DNA of 64,000 nt from Sphingomonas faeni (GCF_003053745.1 NZ_QAYE01000001.1:496001-560000), one strand, 5' to 3'. Shown: positions 21,815-31,546, counted from the stretch's first letter. The notes: generated by a model not told the origin, from the letters alone. Translations and numbers: made by a program.

Positions 21815-22705
21815 TTAGCGGTCGCGTTCGAGCACGAAACGGGCGATATCCCGCAACAGGTCGGCTTCCTTGCCATAGCTGTGCAGGTGCGCGACCGCCT
21901 GGTCGACGAGCATCCGCGCCTGTTCGCGCGCGCGTTCGGGCCCTAGCAGAGACAGGAACGTCTCCTTGCCAGCAACCTCGTCCTTGCGCAGCGACTTGCC
22001 CACGACCGCCTCGTCGCCCTCGGCATCGAGCAGGTCGTCGGCGATCTGGAACGCCAGCCCCAGGTCATGCGCATAGCCACGCAGGCCAACGCGGCCCTCC
22101 GGTGGCAGCCGCCCGAGAATCGCACCGGCCTCGACCGACGCCGAGATCAGTGCACCCGTCTTCATCTGCTGCAACCGGGTCACGGTATTGAGGTCGAAGC
22201 GCGTATTCTCAGCCTCGATGTCCATCTTCTGGCCACCGGCCATGCCGTTCGGCCCGGAAGCCCGCGCGAGGTCCATGACCAGTTCGATCCGGACGAACGG
22301 ATCGGCGTGCGTCGCCGGATCGGCCAGGATCTCGAACGCCATCGCGTGCAGGCAATCGCCCGCCAGGATCGCGGTCGCCTCGTCGAACACCTTGTGCACG
22401 GTCGGCTTGCCGCGGCGCATGTCGTCGTCGTCCATCGACGGCAGATCGTCGTGGATCAGTGAATAGACGTGGATCGCCTCGATCGCCGTCGCCGCACGCG
22501 CAGAACATTCGCGTGCCACGTCGAACAGATTGGCAGTCGCGAACACCAGCAACGGCCGCAACCGCTTGCCGCCACCGATCGCCGCGTGCCGCATCGCGCG
22601 ATACAGGTCACCGCGCGGATCGTCCGGAATGGTCAGCAGCTGGTCGAATTGCCGGTCGATCTCCGCGGAGACCTCGGCAAGCGCGGCATCAAGCGTGACG
22701 GGCAT
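21815..22705 (-). CDS. ispA: Farnesyl diphosphate synthase / short-chain polyprenyl synthase
   Basis: 296 residues from the ATG at 22705. It condenses IPP with DMAPP and GPP. Both Asp-rich motifs are present: DDLPSMDDDDMRRGKPT (about 85-101) and DDLLDAEG (about 226-233), with GGGKRLRP (IPP binding) near 46-53. The gene order xseB-ispA is the usual one, although in many bacteria dxs follows, and here coaD follows instead. Confidence 0.95.
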   Translation of the reverse strand: MPVTLDAALAEVSAEIDRQFDQLLTIPDDPRGDLYRAMRHAAIGGGKRLRPLLVFATANLFDVARECSARAATAIEAIHVYSLIHDDLPSMDDDDMRRGKPTVHKVFDEATAILAGDCLHAMAFEILADPATHADPFVRIELVMDLARASGPNGMAGGQKMDIEAENTRFDLNTVTRLQQMKTGALISASVEAGAILGRLPPEGRVGLRGYAHDLGLAFQIADDLLDAEGDEAVVGKSLRKDEVAGKETFLSLLGPERAREQARMLVDQAVAHLHSYGKEADLLRDIARFVLERDR

Positions 22706-22718
22706 CCCGCTCACCGCG

Positions 22719-22958
22719 TCAGCCCGCCGCGAACGGGCGGACGCCGGCAGGCTTGCCGTCGCCGTCGAGCCGGATCGCCTCGATCCGTGCCTGCGCCGCA
22801 TCGAGCCGGTCGGCGCAACGCTGGCGCAGCTTGTTGCCGCGCTCGTACAGCTCGATCGCCTGCTGAAGCGGCGTGTCGCCACTTTCCAGCTTCCCGACGA
22901 TAAGCTCGAGTTCCTTCAGTGCATCCTCGAACGCGAGGTCTTCGATCGGCGTGTCCAT
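22719..22958 (-). CDS. xseB: Exodeoxyribonuclease VII small subunit
   Basis: 79 residues. The helical hairpin with FEDALKELELIVGKLESGDTPL and LYERGNKLRQRCADRLDAAQ is typical of XseB, which coats the large XseA subunit of the single-strand-specific exonuclease. It stands 13 bases upstream of ispA. XseA is not in the window. Confidence 0.96.
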   Translation of the reverse strand: MDTPIEDLAFEDALKELELIVGKLESGDTPLQQAIELYERGNKLRQRCADRLDAAQARIEAIRLDGDGKPAGVRPFAAG

Positions 22959-23031
22959 GTCCGTCGCTATGGCGCAGGCACGCGACGAGGGTCAAGGACG
23001 CGCGAGAGGGCGCCGGATATGCGGCACGCAC

Positions 23032-23229
23032 TTACCGCAGGCGGTTGACGGTCCAGGTGTACAAGACCGAGACACCGACCAGTCCGAAATCAACGACGGC
23101 CTGCATCCTATGCGGCGACGGGTCGCTCTTTTCGTGCGTGAGCAGCCTGAACTCGGCGGTCGGATGACGCACGGCGAGCGTCACGAGCGCAAGCCCCGCC
23201 ACCGCCAGCACAAGTTTCCGGTTCCGCAT
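23032..23229 (-). CDS. Small membrane or exported protein, unknown
   Basis: 65 residues from the ATG at 23229. The N-terminal hydrophobic segment MRNRKLVLAVAGLALVTLAV is a helix or signal. A second weak hydrophobic stretch (VVDFGLVGVSVLYTW) lies near the end. No family is recognised. It lies between the sensor gene and xseB on the same strand. Confidence 0.5.
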   Translation of the reverse strand: MRNRKLVLAVAGLALVTLAVRHPTAEFRLLTHEKSDPSPHRMQAVVDFGLVGVSVLYTWTVNRLR

Positions 23230-23290
23230 CGTCGATCTCCCAGGCGTGCGATCATGGCTCACACGTTGCCGTTTCGCAAGCGAACCGGGT

Positions 23291-24976
23291 TTAAGCGGCA
23301 ATCGGCAGTATGCCTGCGTCACGCGACCGGTCGCGCCCGGCGCCCTTGGCTGCGAACAAGGCACGATCGGCGCTGCGATACAGCGCCTTCCAGTCCGATT
23401 CGCGCAGCAACGGCCCCGTGCAGCAGCCGATGCTCGCGGTTATCGCCATGTCGAACGGCATGCGCTGGCTGCGCAATCGTTCGAGGATCGTGTCGGGCAG
23501 GACGGGCGTCGTCGCGTCGATGAGGATGGCGAACTCCTCGCCGCCGATTCTCGCGACCAGAGCGTCGGGCGGCACCGCGTTGCGCAATACCCGCGCCACG
23601 ACCCTCAGGACTTCGTCGCCGCCATCGTGGCCGATCGTCTCGTTGACGTGCTTGAAGTGATCGACGTCGGCGATCAGCAGCATCTGATCGCCCGACCGTC
23701 CGATCGCGCGATCCAGGAACGCACGGCGATTGAGCAGCCCGGTCAGCGGTTCGGTATCCGCCAGCAACCGCGCCGCGATCTCCTGTTCGCGCGCGTCGTC
23801 GCGTTCGACGCTGAGCAGCCGGATCCGGTACGCGATCGCCAGGCTGGACAACAGCGCCTCCAGCATCATGGAGATCATCGTGGAGTTATCGATCCAGAAA
23901 CTCCACGACATCAGCCCCAGTGCACCGGCGATCCGCAGGCTGGCAAAGACGATGGGCGCGCCCCAGGCGAGCGTGAACATCCAGAGGTAGCTGCTGCGGA
24001 CCCGCCAGGCTCGGTACAGCACCGGCGGCACCAGCGCGATCAGCGGAATGTAACTGAGCGTCAGCAACCGATCGAGCCAGTAGATCTGCCACGGTGCCAG
24101 GATCGCGAACGCAATCCCGGCAGTAGCGAGCGTCGCGAGCGCCACGTTGCTGGCGGGGCGCAGCCAGCCGTCGAACACCGTGCGCTCGAAGAAAGCACGC
24201 GCGAAGACGAGAACCATGCCCGCACAGATCGCCAACAGGCATACGTTGAGCTTCAAGCGGACGTTGTTGTCGAGCGACGGCACAAGCTGGCCCAGCGCGG
24301 CCGACGACGAAAAGGCGTACCCGAGCAAGCACAGCACCAGCAGGCAATAGACCGGCTGGAACGACTGTCGAAGCGCCCCCCACAATGCGAGATTGTAGAC
24401 GATCAACGCGATCGCCATCCCGCCGAAGCTTGCATACAACGCCGACAGGATGATCTCGCTCTCTGCGACTTCCCCGGCCGTTGCGAGTGTCGGCCCGAGT
24501 ACGACGCCCCGCAAATTCGCCGAACCCTCGACGTGCCAAAGTAGGCGGACGGGGCGCGCAACGTGCGGCGGCAGCGTCAGAGACAGGGTTGCGCCGATCA
24601 TGAGATGACGGCCTGACGTGCGACTGGTGAACCCGGTCCGGCGGATCGCGCCGTCTGCGTATAGGACGAAGAGTGTGACGCGATCCTGCCAGACGCTCGC
24701 GGTGAGGGCACGCAGATCAGGGATGTGCGTCAGGTTCGTCGGCAAAACCTGCGACAGAACCCAGAAATCGCCCGAACCATAGGCCGACTGGGGGGTGGTG
24801 CAGTCGAACCGTGAAGGCGTTCGAAACAAGGCAGGTACGGAAAGCCCTGGGGTAGCCCGCATAATACAGACATCGAGCAGTTGCCCGGTCCGGGCCTCGG
24901 CCGGTGCAGCACCGAGCATCGCCAACGCCGTCGCAACGATGCCGATGAGCCAAGTGATACGAAACCCGAACGTCAT
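23291..24976 (-). CDS. 7TM sensor diguanylate cyclase
   Basis: 561 residues. A signal peptide (about 1-28) is followed by a periplasmic beta-rich region (to about 185), seven membrane helices (about 188-385) in the style of 7TMR-DISM receptors, and a GGDEF domain (about 405-555) with DVDHFKHVNETIGHDGGDE and IGGEEF. GGEEF is a catalytically competent variant. No clear RxxD inhibitory site precedes it (PPDALVAR). It should make cyclic di-GMP in response to an unknown periplasmic ligand, possibly a carbohydrate given the family. Confidence 0.9.
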   Translation of the reverse strand: MTFGFRITWLIGIVATALAMLGAAPAEARTGQLLDVCIMRATPGLSVPALFRTPSRFDCTTPQSAYGSGDFWVLSQVLPTNLTHIPDLRALTASVWQDRVTLFVLYADGAIRRTGFTSRTSGRHLMIGATLSLTLPPHVARPVRLLWHVEGSANLRGVVLGPTLATAGEVAESEIILSALYASFGGMAIALIVYNLALWGALRQSFQPVYCLLVLCLLGYAFSSSAALGQLVPSLDNNVRLKLNVCLLAICAGMVLVFARAFFERTVFDGWLRPASNVALATLATAGIAFAILAPWQIYWLDRLLTLSYIPLIALVPPVLYRAWRVRSSYLWMFTLAWGAPIVFASLRIAGALGLMSWSFWIDNSTMISMMLEALLSSLAIAYRIRLLSVERDDAREQEIAARLLADTEPLTGLLNRRAFLDRAIGRSGDQMLLIADVDHFKHVNETIGHDGGDEVLRVVARVLRNAVPPDALVARIGGEEFAILIDATTPVLPDTILERLRSQRMPFDMAITASIGCCTGPLLRESDWKALYRSADRALFAAKGAGRDRSRDAGILPIAA

Positions 24977-25223
24977 GCAGACACCGTCTAAGCCGCCTTC
25001 GCCAATTAATGGTAAAGAGGCGCCCGTACGACGGCGTAATCAATCGGATTTCGACCATACTGGATCGATTTATGCCGATTTGGCTCGCAATTCGAACCAC
25101 GCTATCGGCTTCGTGAAGTCGCTTCGTTCTTACCGCCGATCGTGTCTCAACGACAGAACCGGGCGCGAGCCGAAAGAGGATTGGTAGAATTTGGAGTGCT
25201 GTTCATCCAGCCACCTCAAATCA

Positions 25224-25253
25224 AACCTGGTCCAGCTCTCGCTGAACCAGGTT
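25224..25253 (-). terminator. Probable intrinsic terminator of clpA
   Basis: On the minus strand AACCTGGT, CAGC, loop GAGA, GCTG, ACCAGGTT, with one mismatch between the two stem parts, then TTGATTTG. It begins 9 bases after the clpA stop. Confidence 0.65.
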
Positions 25254-25261
25254 GATAATCG

Positions 25262-27580
25262 TCAGCTGGCGTCGACCGTCTCGGTCTTGCCCTTCTTCTT
25301 GGGCTTCTTGGGCGCGGCAGGCTCGATCGCGAACGACAGCGCGCCGTCCTTCATCTTCACCGTCACCTCGCCGCCGTGCACCAGCTTGCCGAACAGCAGT
25401 TCCTCCGCGAGCGGCTGCTTGATCTTCTCCTGGATCAAGCGACCCATCGGCCGTGCGCCGTACAACTTGTCGTAGCCCTTGGTGGTGAGCCACGCCTTCG
25501 ACTCGTCGTCGAGGACGATATGGACGCCACGGTCCGCCAGCTGGAGTTCGAGCTGGAGGATGAACTTGTCCACCACCCGCGCGACCACTTCGGTCGGCAG
25601 ATACCCGAACGGCACCACAGCATCGAGACGGTTGCGGAACTCGGGCGTGAACATCTTCGTCACGGCCACCTCGTCCTCGCCCTCACGCGACAGGTTGCCG
25701 AAGCCGACCGTCTCGCGCGCCATGTCGCTGGCGCCCGCATTGGTCGTCATGATCAGGATGACGTTGCGGAAATCGACCGACTTGCCATGCTGGTCGGTCA
25801 GCCGCCCGTTATCCATCACCTGCAACAGGATGTTGAACAGGTCCGGATGCGCCTTCTCGATCTCGTCGAGCAGAAGCACGCAGTGCGGATTCTGGTCGAT
25901 CGCATCGGTCAACAGACCACCCTGGTCGAACCCGACATAGCCCGGCGGCGCACCGATCAGACGGCTGACCGAATGCCGCTCCATATATTCGGACATATCG
26001 AACCGCTGGAGCGGAATGCCCAAGATCGTCGAGAGCTGCTTGGCGACTTCGGTCTTGCCGACACCGGTAGGCCCGGTGAACAGATAGTTGCCGATCGGCT
26101 TCTCCGGTTCACGGAGGCCCGCACGGGCCAGCTTGATCGCCGACGACAGCTTCTCGATCGCAGCATTCTGCCCGAACACCACGCGCTTCAGATCCGTCTC
26201 GAGCGTGGCCAGAGCCAGCTTGTCGTCGGTCGAGACCGACTTCGGCGGGATCCGTGCCATCGTCGCAATGACCTGCTCGATCTCCTTCGGCGTGATCGTC
26301 TTCTTGCGCTTGTTCGGCGGCACCAGCATCTGCATCGCGCCGACCTCGTCGATCACGTCGATCGCCTTGTCCGGCAGTTTCCGATCGTTAATGTACCGCG
26401 CCGACAGCTCCACCGCCGACTTGATCGCATCGGGGGTGTACTTGACGTTGTGGTGATCCTCGAACGCCGAGCGCAGGCCGGCAAGAATCTTGATGGTATC
26501 CTCGATCGTCGGCTCGTTCACGTCGATCTTCTGGAAGCGCCGCAGCAGAGCGCGGTCCTTCTCGAAGTGATTGCGGAACTCCTTGTACGTCGTCGAGCCG
26601 ATGCACCGGATCGTGCCGCCCGACAGCGCGGGCTTGAGCAGGTTCGATGCATCCATCGCCCCGCCGCTGGTCGCGCCGGCGCCGATCACGGTGTGGATCT
26701 CGTCGATGAACAGCACTGCGTCTGGCAGCTTCTCGAGCTCGTTGACGACCGCCTTCAAGCGCTCCTCGAAGTCACCACGATACCGCGTCCCCGCCAGCAA
26801 CGCGCCCATGTCGAGCGAGTAGATGACGGCAGGCAACAGCACGTCGGGCACGTCGCCCTCGACGATCTTGCGCGCCAGGCCTTCCGCGATCGCGGTCTTG
26901 CCGACGCCGGGATCACCGACATAGAGCGGGTTGTTCTTCGACCGGCGGCACAGGATCTGGATCGTGCGATCCACCTCCGGCCCGCGCCCGATCAGGGGAT
27001 CGACCTTGCCGTTCTTGGCCTTCTCGTTGAGGTCGACCGTGAATTGCTTGAGCGCGCTTTCCGTCTTGCCCTTCTCCTGTCCCTTGGTCGGCTTCTCGTC
27101 GTCCGCACCCTTTGGCGTGGATGCCTCGGTCGCCTGCTGCCCGCCCTTGCCGACACCGTGGCTGATGAAGCTGACCGCATCGAGGCGGCTCATGTCCTGC
27201 TGTTGCAGGAAATAGACGGCATAGCTCTCGCGCTCGCTGAACAAGGCGACGAGCACGTTGGCGCCGGTCACTTCGTCGCGGCCCGAGGACTGGACGTGCA
27301 GGATCGCGCGCTGGACGACGCGTTGGAACCCGCTGGTGGGGGAGGGATCGGTCGCCGCATCGACCTTCAGCGCGTCGAGTTCGCTGTCGAGGTAATGCGA
27401 GACGGTGTTCTTCAGATCGCCGATCTCGACGTTGCACGCGGTCATGACCTTCGACGCATGTTCGTCGTCGATCAGCGCGAGCAGCAGATGCTCCAGCGTC
27501 GCATATTCGTGACGCCGGGACGATGCCGCCTCGAGCGCCTTGTGCAGCGTGGTCTCGAGGGCGGGTGCAAATGATGGCAT
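25262..27580 (-). CDS. clpA: ATP-dependent Clp protease ATP-binding subunit
   Basis: 772 residues. The N-domain (1-145) has the two Clp repeats (ATLEHLLLALIDDEHA). D1 AAA+ has GDPGVGKTA and the HTVIGAGAT loop. D2 has GPTGVGKTEVAKQL, DEIEKAHPDLFN and GARPMGRLIQEKIKQPL. ClpA feeds unfolded substrates to ClpP. The expected upstream clpS adaptor gene is not seen here; DUF1192 lies upstream instead. The short Lys-rich tail (PKKPKKKGKTET) is unusual but modest. Confidence 0.96.
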   Translation of the reverse strand: MPSFAPALETTLHKALEAASSRRHEYATLEHLLLALIDDEHASKVMTACNVEIGDLKNTVSHYLDSELDALKVDAATDPSPTSGFQRVVQRAILHVQSSGRDEVTGANVLVALFSERESYAVYFLQQQDMSRLDAVSFISHGVGKGGQQATEASTPKGADDEKPTKGQEKGKTESALKQFTVDLNEKAKNGKVDPLIGRGPEVDRTIQILCRRSKNNPLYVGDPGVGKTAIAEGLARKIVEGDVPDVLLPAVIYSLDMGALLAGTRYRGDFEERLKAVVNELEKLPDAVLFIDEIHTVIGAGATSGGAMDASNLLKPALSGGTIRCIGSTTYKEFRNHFEKDRALLRRFQKIDVNEPTIEDTIKILAGLRSAFEDHHNVKYTPDAIKSAVELSARYINDRKLPDKAIDVIDEVGAMQMLVPPNKRKKTITPKEIEQVIATMARIPPKSVSTDDKLALATLETDLKRVVFGQNAAIEKLSSAIKLARAGLREPEKPIGNYLFTGPTGVGKTEVAKQLSTILGIPLQRFDMSEYMERHSVSRLIGAPPGYVGFDQGGLLTDAIDQNPHCVLLLDEIEKAHPDLFNILLQVMDNGRLTDQHGKSVDFRNVILIMTTNAGASDMARETVGFGNLSREGEDEVAVTKMFTPEFRNRLDAVVPFGYLPTEVVARVVDKFILQLELQLADRGVHIVLDDESKAWLTTKGYDKLYGARPMGRLIQEKIKQPLAEELLFGKLVHGGEVTVKMKDGALSFAIEPAAPKKPKKKGKTETVDAS

Positions 27581-27723
27581 TTACAATACTCCTGTCGGGC
27601 CGCGAGACCGCGAGCCCTTTGCCACTATGTCGGAACTGATATCGGTCGCATCAAGCACTTGAACCCGGCCCCGTCCGTTCCTGCGCTGCCTAAATGCGAC
27701 GCTTGTGGAGGCGGGCAGCGCGA

Positions 27724-27918
27724 TCACCGCCTGAAGAGGTCGTCGGCGCTGGCGCGGTGACTGACCGCGCGGTCCTTCTTCAGCTGGCAGCGCGCGATCT
27801 CGCCCTGCAGCACGATGATCCGCGCATCGAGCTCGGCGACCGACAACGGATCGAGGTCCTGTCGCACGAGCGCGTCGAGCAGATCGTCGGGACGGGAGGG
27901 GGTGTCGTCCGGTTCCAT
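27724..27918 (-). CDS. DUF1192 family protein
   Basis: 64 residues from the ATG at 27918 (an ATG 8 codons upstream is also possible). The DLDPLSVAELDARIIVLQGEIARCQ core, ending ASADDLFRR, is the short coiled-coil pattern of DUF1192, widespread in alphaproteobacteria and of unknown function. It is divergent from the quinone oxidoreductase gene, which starts 72 bases away. Confidence 0.85.
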   Translation of the reverse strand: MEPDDTPSRPDDLLDALVRQDLDPLSVAELDARIIVLQGEIARCQLKKDRAVSHRASADDLFRR

Positions 27919-27990
27919 AGTTTCTGTAACGTTGACCCGCACCAGAGTGATGTCAATAAGGCGCGGAAATCTAAAGGGACGTGACGAGCG

Positions 27991-29022
27991 ATGACCGCGA
28001 TACCCGAAAACCAGTCCAGTAACTTAGGTGTACCCGACGTCATGAAGGCGATCGATCCGGAACAGCCCGGCGGTCCCGAAGTGCTGGTCCTCGTCGACCG
28101 TCCCGTGCCCCAGCCGGGGCAGGGCGAGGTGCTGGTCAAGGTGGCGGCCGCCGGGGTCAATCGCCCCGAGGTGATGCAGCGCCAGGGCAAGTATCCGCCC
28201 CCGCCGGGTGCCCCCTCGATCCTCGGCATGGAGATCTCCGGCACGATCGTCGCGGTCGGCGAAGGCGTCGGCGACGAACAGATCGGCCAGCTCGTCTGCG
28301 CGCTGATTTCGGGCGGTGCGTATGCGGAATACGCGGTCGCGCCGTTCGGCCAGTGCTTGCCCGTCCCCGAGGCGCTGACGATGGTCGAGGCGGCGGCGAT
28401 GCCAGAGACGCTCTTCACCGTCTGGACCAACCTCTTCGAGCGCGCCTACGCGATGGAGGGCGACACCGTCCTCGTCCACGGCGGCACTTCGGGCATTGGC
28501 ACGATGGCGATCGCCCTGTGCAACGTCTTCGGCATCGACATCATCGTCACCGCTGGCTCGAAGGCGAAGTGCGAAGCCGCGCTCAGCCTCGGTGCGACGC
28601 ACGCGATCGACTACAAGTCGGAGGATTTCGTCGAGCGCGTGAAGCAGATCACCGGCGGCAAGGGCGTCGCCGCGGTGCTCGACATGGTCGGCGGCGACTA
28701 TGTGCCCCGCAACCTGCAATGCCTCGCCGAAGACGGCCGCCACGTGTCGATCGCGGTCCAGGGCGGCATGATGGCAACGGTGCCCCTGTTCGAAATCATG
28801 CGCCGCCGCCTGACGCTGACCGGCTCCACGCTCCGCCCGCGTGACACCGCATTCAAGTCGCTGGTCGCGGACGAACTCGCACGGACGGTGTGGCCACACG
28901 TCGAGGCCGGCAAGCTGAAGCCGGTTATCGACCGCACCTTCGCCTTCGCCGACGCACCGGCGGCGCACACGCGAATGGAAGCCGGCGACCATGTTGGGAA
29001 GATCGTACTGACGATGGAATGA
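27991..29022 (+). CDS. NAD(P)H-quinone oxidoreductase, PIG3/QOR type
   Basis: 343 residues. A zinc-free medium-chain dehydrogenase: GroES-like N-domain with AAGVNRPEVMQRQGKYPPP and LGMEISGTI, then a Rossmann fold with VHGGTSGIGTMAI for NADPH, and the GATHAIDYK segment. The family reduces quinones or enoyl substrates. The first 17 residues before VMKAI are atypical, so the ATG at 28042 (VMKAI) is a possible alternative start. Confidence 0.92.
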   Translation: MTAIPENQSSNLGVPDVMKAIDPEQPGGPEVLVLVDRPVPQPGQGEVLVKVAAAGVNRPEVMQRQGKYPPPPGAPSILGMEISGTIVAVGEGVGDEQIGQLVCALISGGAYAEYAVAPFGQCLPVPEALTMVEAAAMPETLFTVWTNLFERAYAMEGDTVLVHGGTSGIGTMAIALCNVFGIDIIVTAGSKAKCEAALSLGATHAIDYKSEDFVERVKQITGGKGVAAVLDMVGGDYVPRNLQCLAEDGRHVSIAVQGGMMATVPLFEIMRRRLTLTGSTLRPRDTAFKSLVADELARTVWPHVEAGKLKPVIDRTFAFADAPAAHTRMEAGDHVGKIVLTME

Positions 29023-29086
29023 CGGGGCGTACCGTCACTTCAGCGAAAGCTGGGGTATCCCGTTAAAAGACCAGCGTACCCCACAA

Positions 29087-29191
29087 CCACCCCGGCGAAG
29101 GCCGGGGCCCAAGTGGAAAGGTCGTTGTAACGAAGCACACCGCGTCGTTACTCAGCATCCCCATTTGGGCCCCGGCCTTCGCCGGGGTGGT
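29087..29191. repeat. Family E paired inverted repeat, copy 1
   Basis: CACCCCGGCGAAGGCCGGGGCC at one end and its inverse GGCCCCGGCCTTCGCC at the other, with inner CCAAGTGGAAAGG versus CCCATTTGGG pairing. A second copy is at 38418. Confidence 0.8.
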
Positions 29192-29219
29192 CTCCTCGAA
29201 GCGCTACCTGAACAAAAGC

Positions 29220-29276
29220 TTGTTCTCCCACGAAGGCGGGAGCCCAGTCTGGATTCCCGCCTTCGCGGGAAAACAA
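29220..29276. repeat. Family B paired inverted repeat, copy 3
   Basis: TGTTCTCCCACGAAGGCGGG, centre AGCCCAGTCTGG, CCCGCCTTCGCGGGAAAACAA. One arm mismatch (CACG for CGCG). Follows family E copy 1 in a 356-base gap with no gene. Confidence 0.85.
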
Positions 29277-29378
29277 TCTATCCTCGCCCATGACTTGGAA
29301 CAGTCACCAGACTGCGACCACCCTGTAACAATACTCGCCTAATACTCGCGACAAGGATAGTTTTGCGGGGGCAGGCTC

Positions 29379-30263
29379 ATGAACGCCATCACGACGTTTT
29401 CGCCATCTAGCTTCGTTGGCGCCGATATCACCGATATCGCCGACTTCATCCACTCCCGGCCCGCCGTACCCGAGCCGGTCGTCGAGCGCCGCCAGTACCG
29501 TACGATCTGGATCTCCGACGTCCATCTCGGCACGCGCGGCTGCAACGCGGGCATGCTCAACGACTTCCTCGATCACGTCGACAGCGAGACGATGTATCTC
29601 GTCGGCGACATGATCGACGGCTGGCGGCTCAAGAAGAAATTCTACTGGCCCGCCGCGCATAACGACGTGATCTGGCGCCTGCTCAAGCGCGCCAAGCGCG
29701 GCACCCGCGTCGTCTACATCCCCGGCAACCACGACGAGGTGTTCCGGCAATATTCCGGCCTCGACCTGGGCGGCATCTCGATCCGCCGCAACGCGATCCA
29801 CGAGACGGCGGACGGGCGCCGCCTGCTGGTCCTCCACGGCGACGAGTTCGACGCGATCACGCTCGCACACCGCTGGGTCGCGCATATCGGCGACGCGGCC
29901 TACACGATGCTGATGGGCCTTAACCGCTGGGTCAACGGCGTGCGGCGGCGGATGGGCATGCCCTATTGGTCGCTGTCGAAGCACGCCAAGGCGAAGGTCA
30001 AGAACGCAGTCGCCTTCATCTCGCACTTCGAGGAAGTCGTCGCGCACGCGGCCGGCGTCCGCGGCGTCGAAGGCGTCGTCTGCGGCCACATCCATACCGC
30101 CGAAATGCGCGAGATCGCCGGCATCGCCTATTACAACGACGGCGACTGGGTCGAAGGCTGCACGGCGCTGGTCGAGCATTTCGACGGCCGCATGGAACTT
30201 CTTCACTGGGGCGACGAAATCGCCGCCCGCGAACGCGACAAGGTCATAAGCCTAGCTGCCTAA
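29379..30263 (+). CDS. LpxH-like metallophosphoesterase
   Basis: 294 residues, calcineurin fold. Metal ligands in order: ISDVHLG (about 48), GDMIDGW (about 77), GNHDE (about 116), LHGDEFD (about 151), and CGHIHTAE (about 236). It resembles the UDP-2,3-diacylglucosamine diphosphatase family, which acts in lipid A synthesis, but with an insert (NRWVNGVRRRMGMPYWSLSKHAKAKVKN). Its partner downstream is a GT4 glycosyltransferase. A role in envelope lipid glycosylation is possible, but the exact substrate is open. Confidence 0.85.
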   Translation: MNAITTFSPSSFVGADITDIADFIHSRPAVPEPVVERRQYRTIWISDVHLGTRGCNAGMLNDFLDHVDSETMYLVGDMIDGWRLKKKFYWPAAHNDVIWRLLKRAKRGTRVVYIPGNHDEVFRQYSGLDLGGISIRRNAIHETADGRRLLVLHGDEFDAITLAHRWVAHIGDAAYTMLMGLNRWVNGVRRRMGMPYWSLSKHAKAKVKNAVAFISHFEEVVAHAAGVRGVEGVVCGHIHTAEMREIAGIAYYNDGDWVEGCTALVEHFDGRMELLHWGDEIAARERDKVISLAA

Positions 30264-30270
30264 CTTAAAC

Positions 30271-30407
30271 CCTCTCCCCGACGGGGAGAGGGCAAGCCGC
30301 GTCAGCGGCGCGGGTGAGGGCAAGTCCACAACGCGAGTGAAGCGTGCCCTCACCCTCCCACCCGGCTGCGCCGGCCGGGCCCCTCCCTCTCCCCGATGGG
30401 AGAGGGG
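30271..30407. repeat. Family F paired inverted repeat
   Basis: CCTCTCCCCGACGGGGAGAGGG (palindromic) at the left and CCCTCTCCCCGATGGGAGAGG at the right, with inner GGGTGAGGGCAAG / GTGCCCTCACCC pairing. It lies between the phosphoesterase and glycosyltransferase genes. Confidence 0.8.
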
Positions 30408-30424
30408 TAAGAAAGGATAAGCCG

Positions 30425-31447
30425 ATGCGTATCGCAATCGTCACGGACGCTTGGAGCCCGCAAGTCAACGGCGTCGTCCGCACCCTCCAGTCGGTCCAGC
30501 GCGAGCTCGAATCCGTCGGCCATGAGGTTCTGGTGGTCTCCCCCGAACGTTTCGCCTCGATGCCATGCCCGACCTACCCCGAGATCCGCCTCGCCTTCGC
30601 GCGCTCGGGCGCAGTCGGCCGCATGCTCGCCGCATTCGGCGCCGATGCGATCCACCTCGCCACCGAAGGGCCCGTCTGCCTCGCCGCCCGCAACTGGTGC
30701 CTCGCCCGCGCGCTCCCGTTCACCAGCGCGTATCACACGCAGTTCCCCGACTATATCGCCGCCCGCACCGGCGCGAACCCGGACTGGATCTGGCGCTACA
30801 TCCGCTGGTTCCACCGCCCCGCGCAATCGATCCTGGTCTCCACGCCGTCGGTTGCCGCCACGCTCGCCAAGCAAGGTCTGCATCAGGTCCGAGAATGGGG
30901 CAGGGGCGTCGACTTCGCCCAGTTCGGTCTCGACGGCGCGCGCGATCCCGAGATGACGGCGCTGCCCGGCCCGATCCTCCTCTATGTCGGGCGCGTCGCG
31001 GTCGAGAAGAACATCGAGGCGTTCCTGTCCTCCGCACATCCCGGAACGAAGGTCGTCGTCGGCGACGGCCCCGCCCGCGCCACGCTCGCCCGCCGCTTCC
31101 CCAACGCCGTCTTCCTCGGCCAGCGCTCCGGCCTTGACCTAGCCGCCGCCTACCGCACCGCCGACGTCCTCGTCTTCCCAAGCCGCACCGACACGTTCGG
31201 CCTCGTCATGATCGAAGCGCTGGCTTGCGGAACGCCCGTCGCGGCGTACCCGGTCACCGGGCCGATCGACGTGCTCGACGACCGCGTCGGCGCGATGCAC
31301 GAAGACCTCGACACTGCGATCGCTACCGCGCTGACCCGCGAAAGCGTCACCTGCGCCGCCTATGCCGCGCGTTACAGCTGGCCCGCCAGCGCACGCCAGT
31401 TCCTCCACGCGCTCGTCCCCCTCGAAGGAAAGCTCATGGCCGCCTGA
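30425..31447 (+). CDS. GT4 family glycosyltransferase
   Basis: 340 residues, GT-B fold. The N-domain begins RIAIVTDAWSPQVNGVVRT, the donor site region includes LLYVGRVAVEKNIEAFL, and the C-domain has FPSRTDTFGLVMIEALACGTPV, which contains the E-x7-E motif of retaining GT4 enzymes. Similar proteins add mannose or glucose to lipids. The substrate cannot be told here. It is followed by a terminator-like hairpin. Confidence 0.9.
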   Translation: MRIAIVTDAWSPQVNGVVRTLQSVQRELESVGHEVLVVSPERFASMPCPTYPEIRLAFARSGAVGRMLAAFGADAIHLATEGPVCLAARNWCLARALPFTSAYHTQFPDYIAARTGANPDWIWRYIRWFHRPAQSILVSTPSVAATLAKQGLHQVREWGRGVDFAQFGLDGARDPEMTALPGPILLYVGRVAVEKNIEAFLSSAHPGTKVVVGDGPARATLARRFPNAVFLGQRSGLDLAAAYRTADVLVFPSRTDTFGLVMIEALACGTPVAAYPVTGPIDVLDDRVGAMHEDLDTAIATALTRESVTCAAYAARYSWPASARQFLHALVPLEGKLMAA

Positions 31448-31498
31448 GCTTGTTCGCTTGCCTGTTGCCCCCGCGCGCACTAAGTCTCTCTCATGTCA

Positions 31499-31532
31499 GG
31501 CCGCTCCGAAAGGGGCGGCCCTTTCTATTTTT
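31499..31532 (+). terminator. Terminator-like hairpin abutting the TrcR ribosome binding site
   Basis: GGCCGCTCC, loop GAAA, GGGGCGGCC, then CTTTCTATTTTT. The stem has one G-U pair. It lies 52 bases after the glycosyltransferase stop, and the GGAG of the next gene begins only 2 bases after the U-tract. It may terminate the upstream transcript, act as an attenuator for the downstream gene, or both. Confidence 0.75.
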
Positions 31533-31546
31533 ACGGAGTTTCCGCC

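Noticed and set aside
25376-27574. A 732-codon frame antisense to clpA
   Set aside because: Mirror of clpA codons without any recognisable domain.
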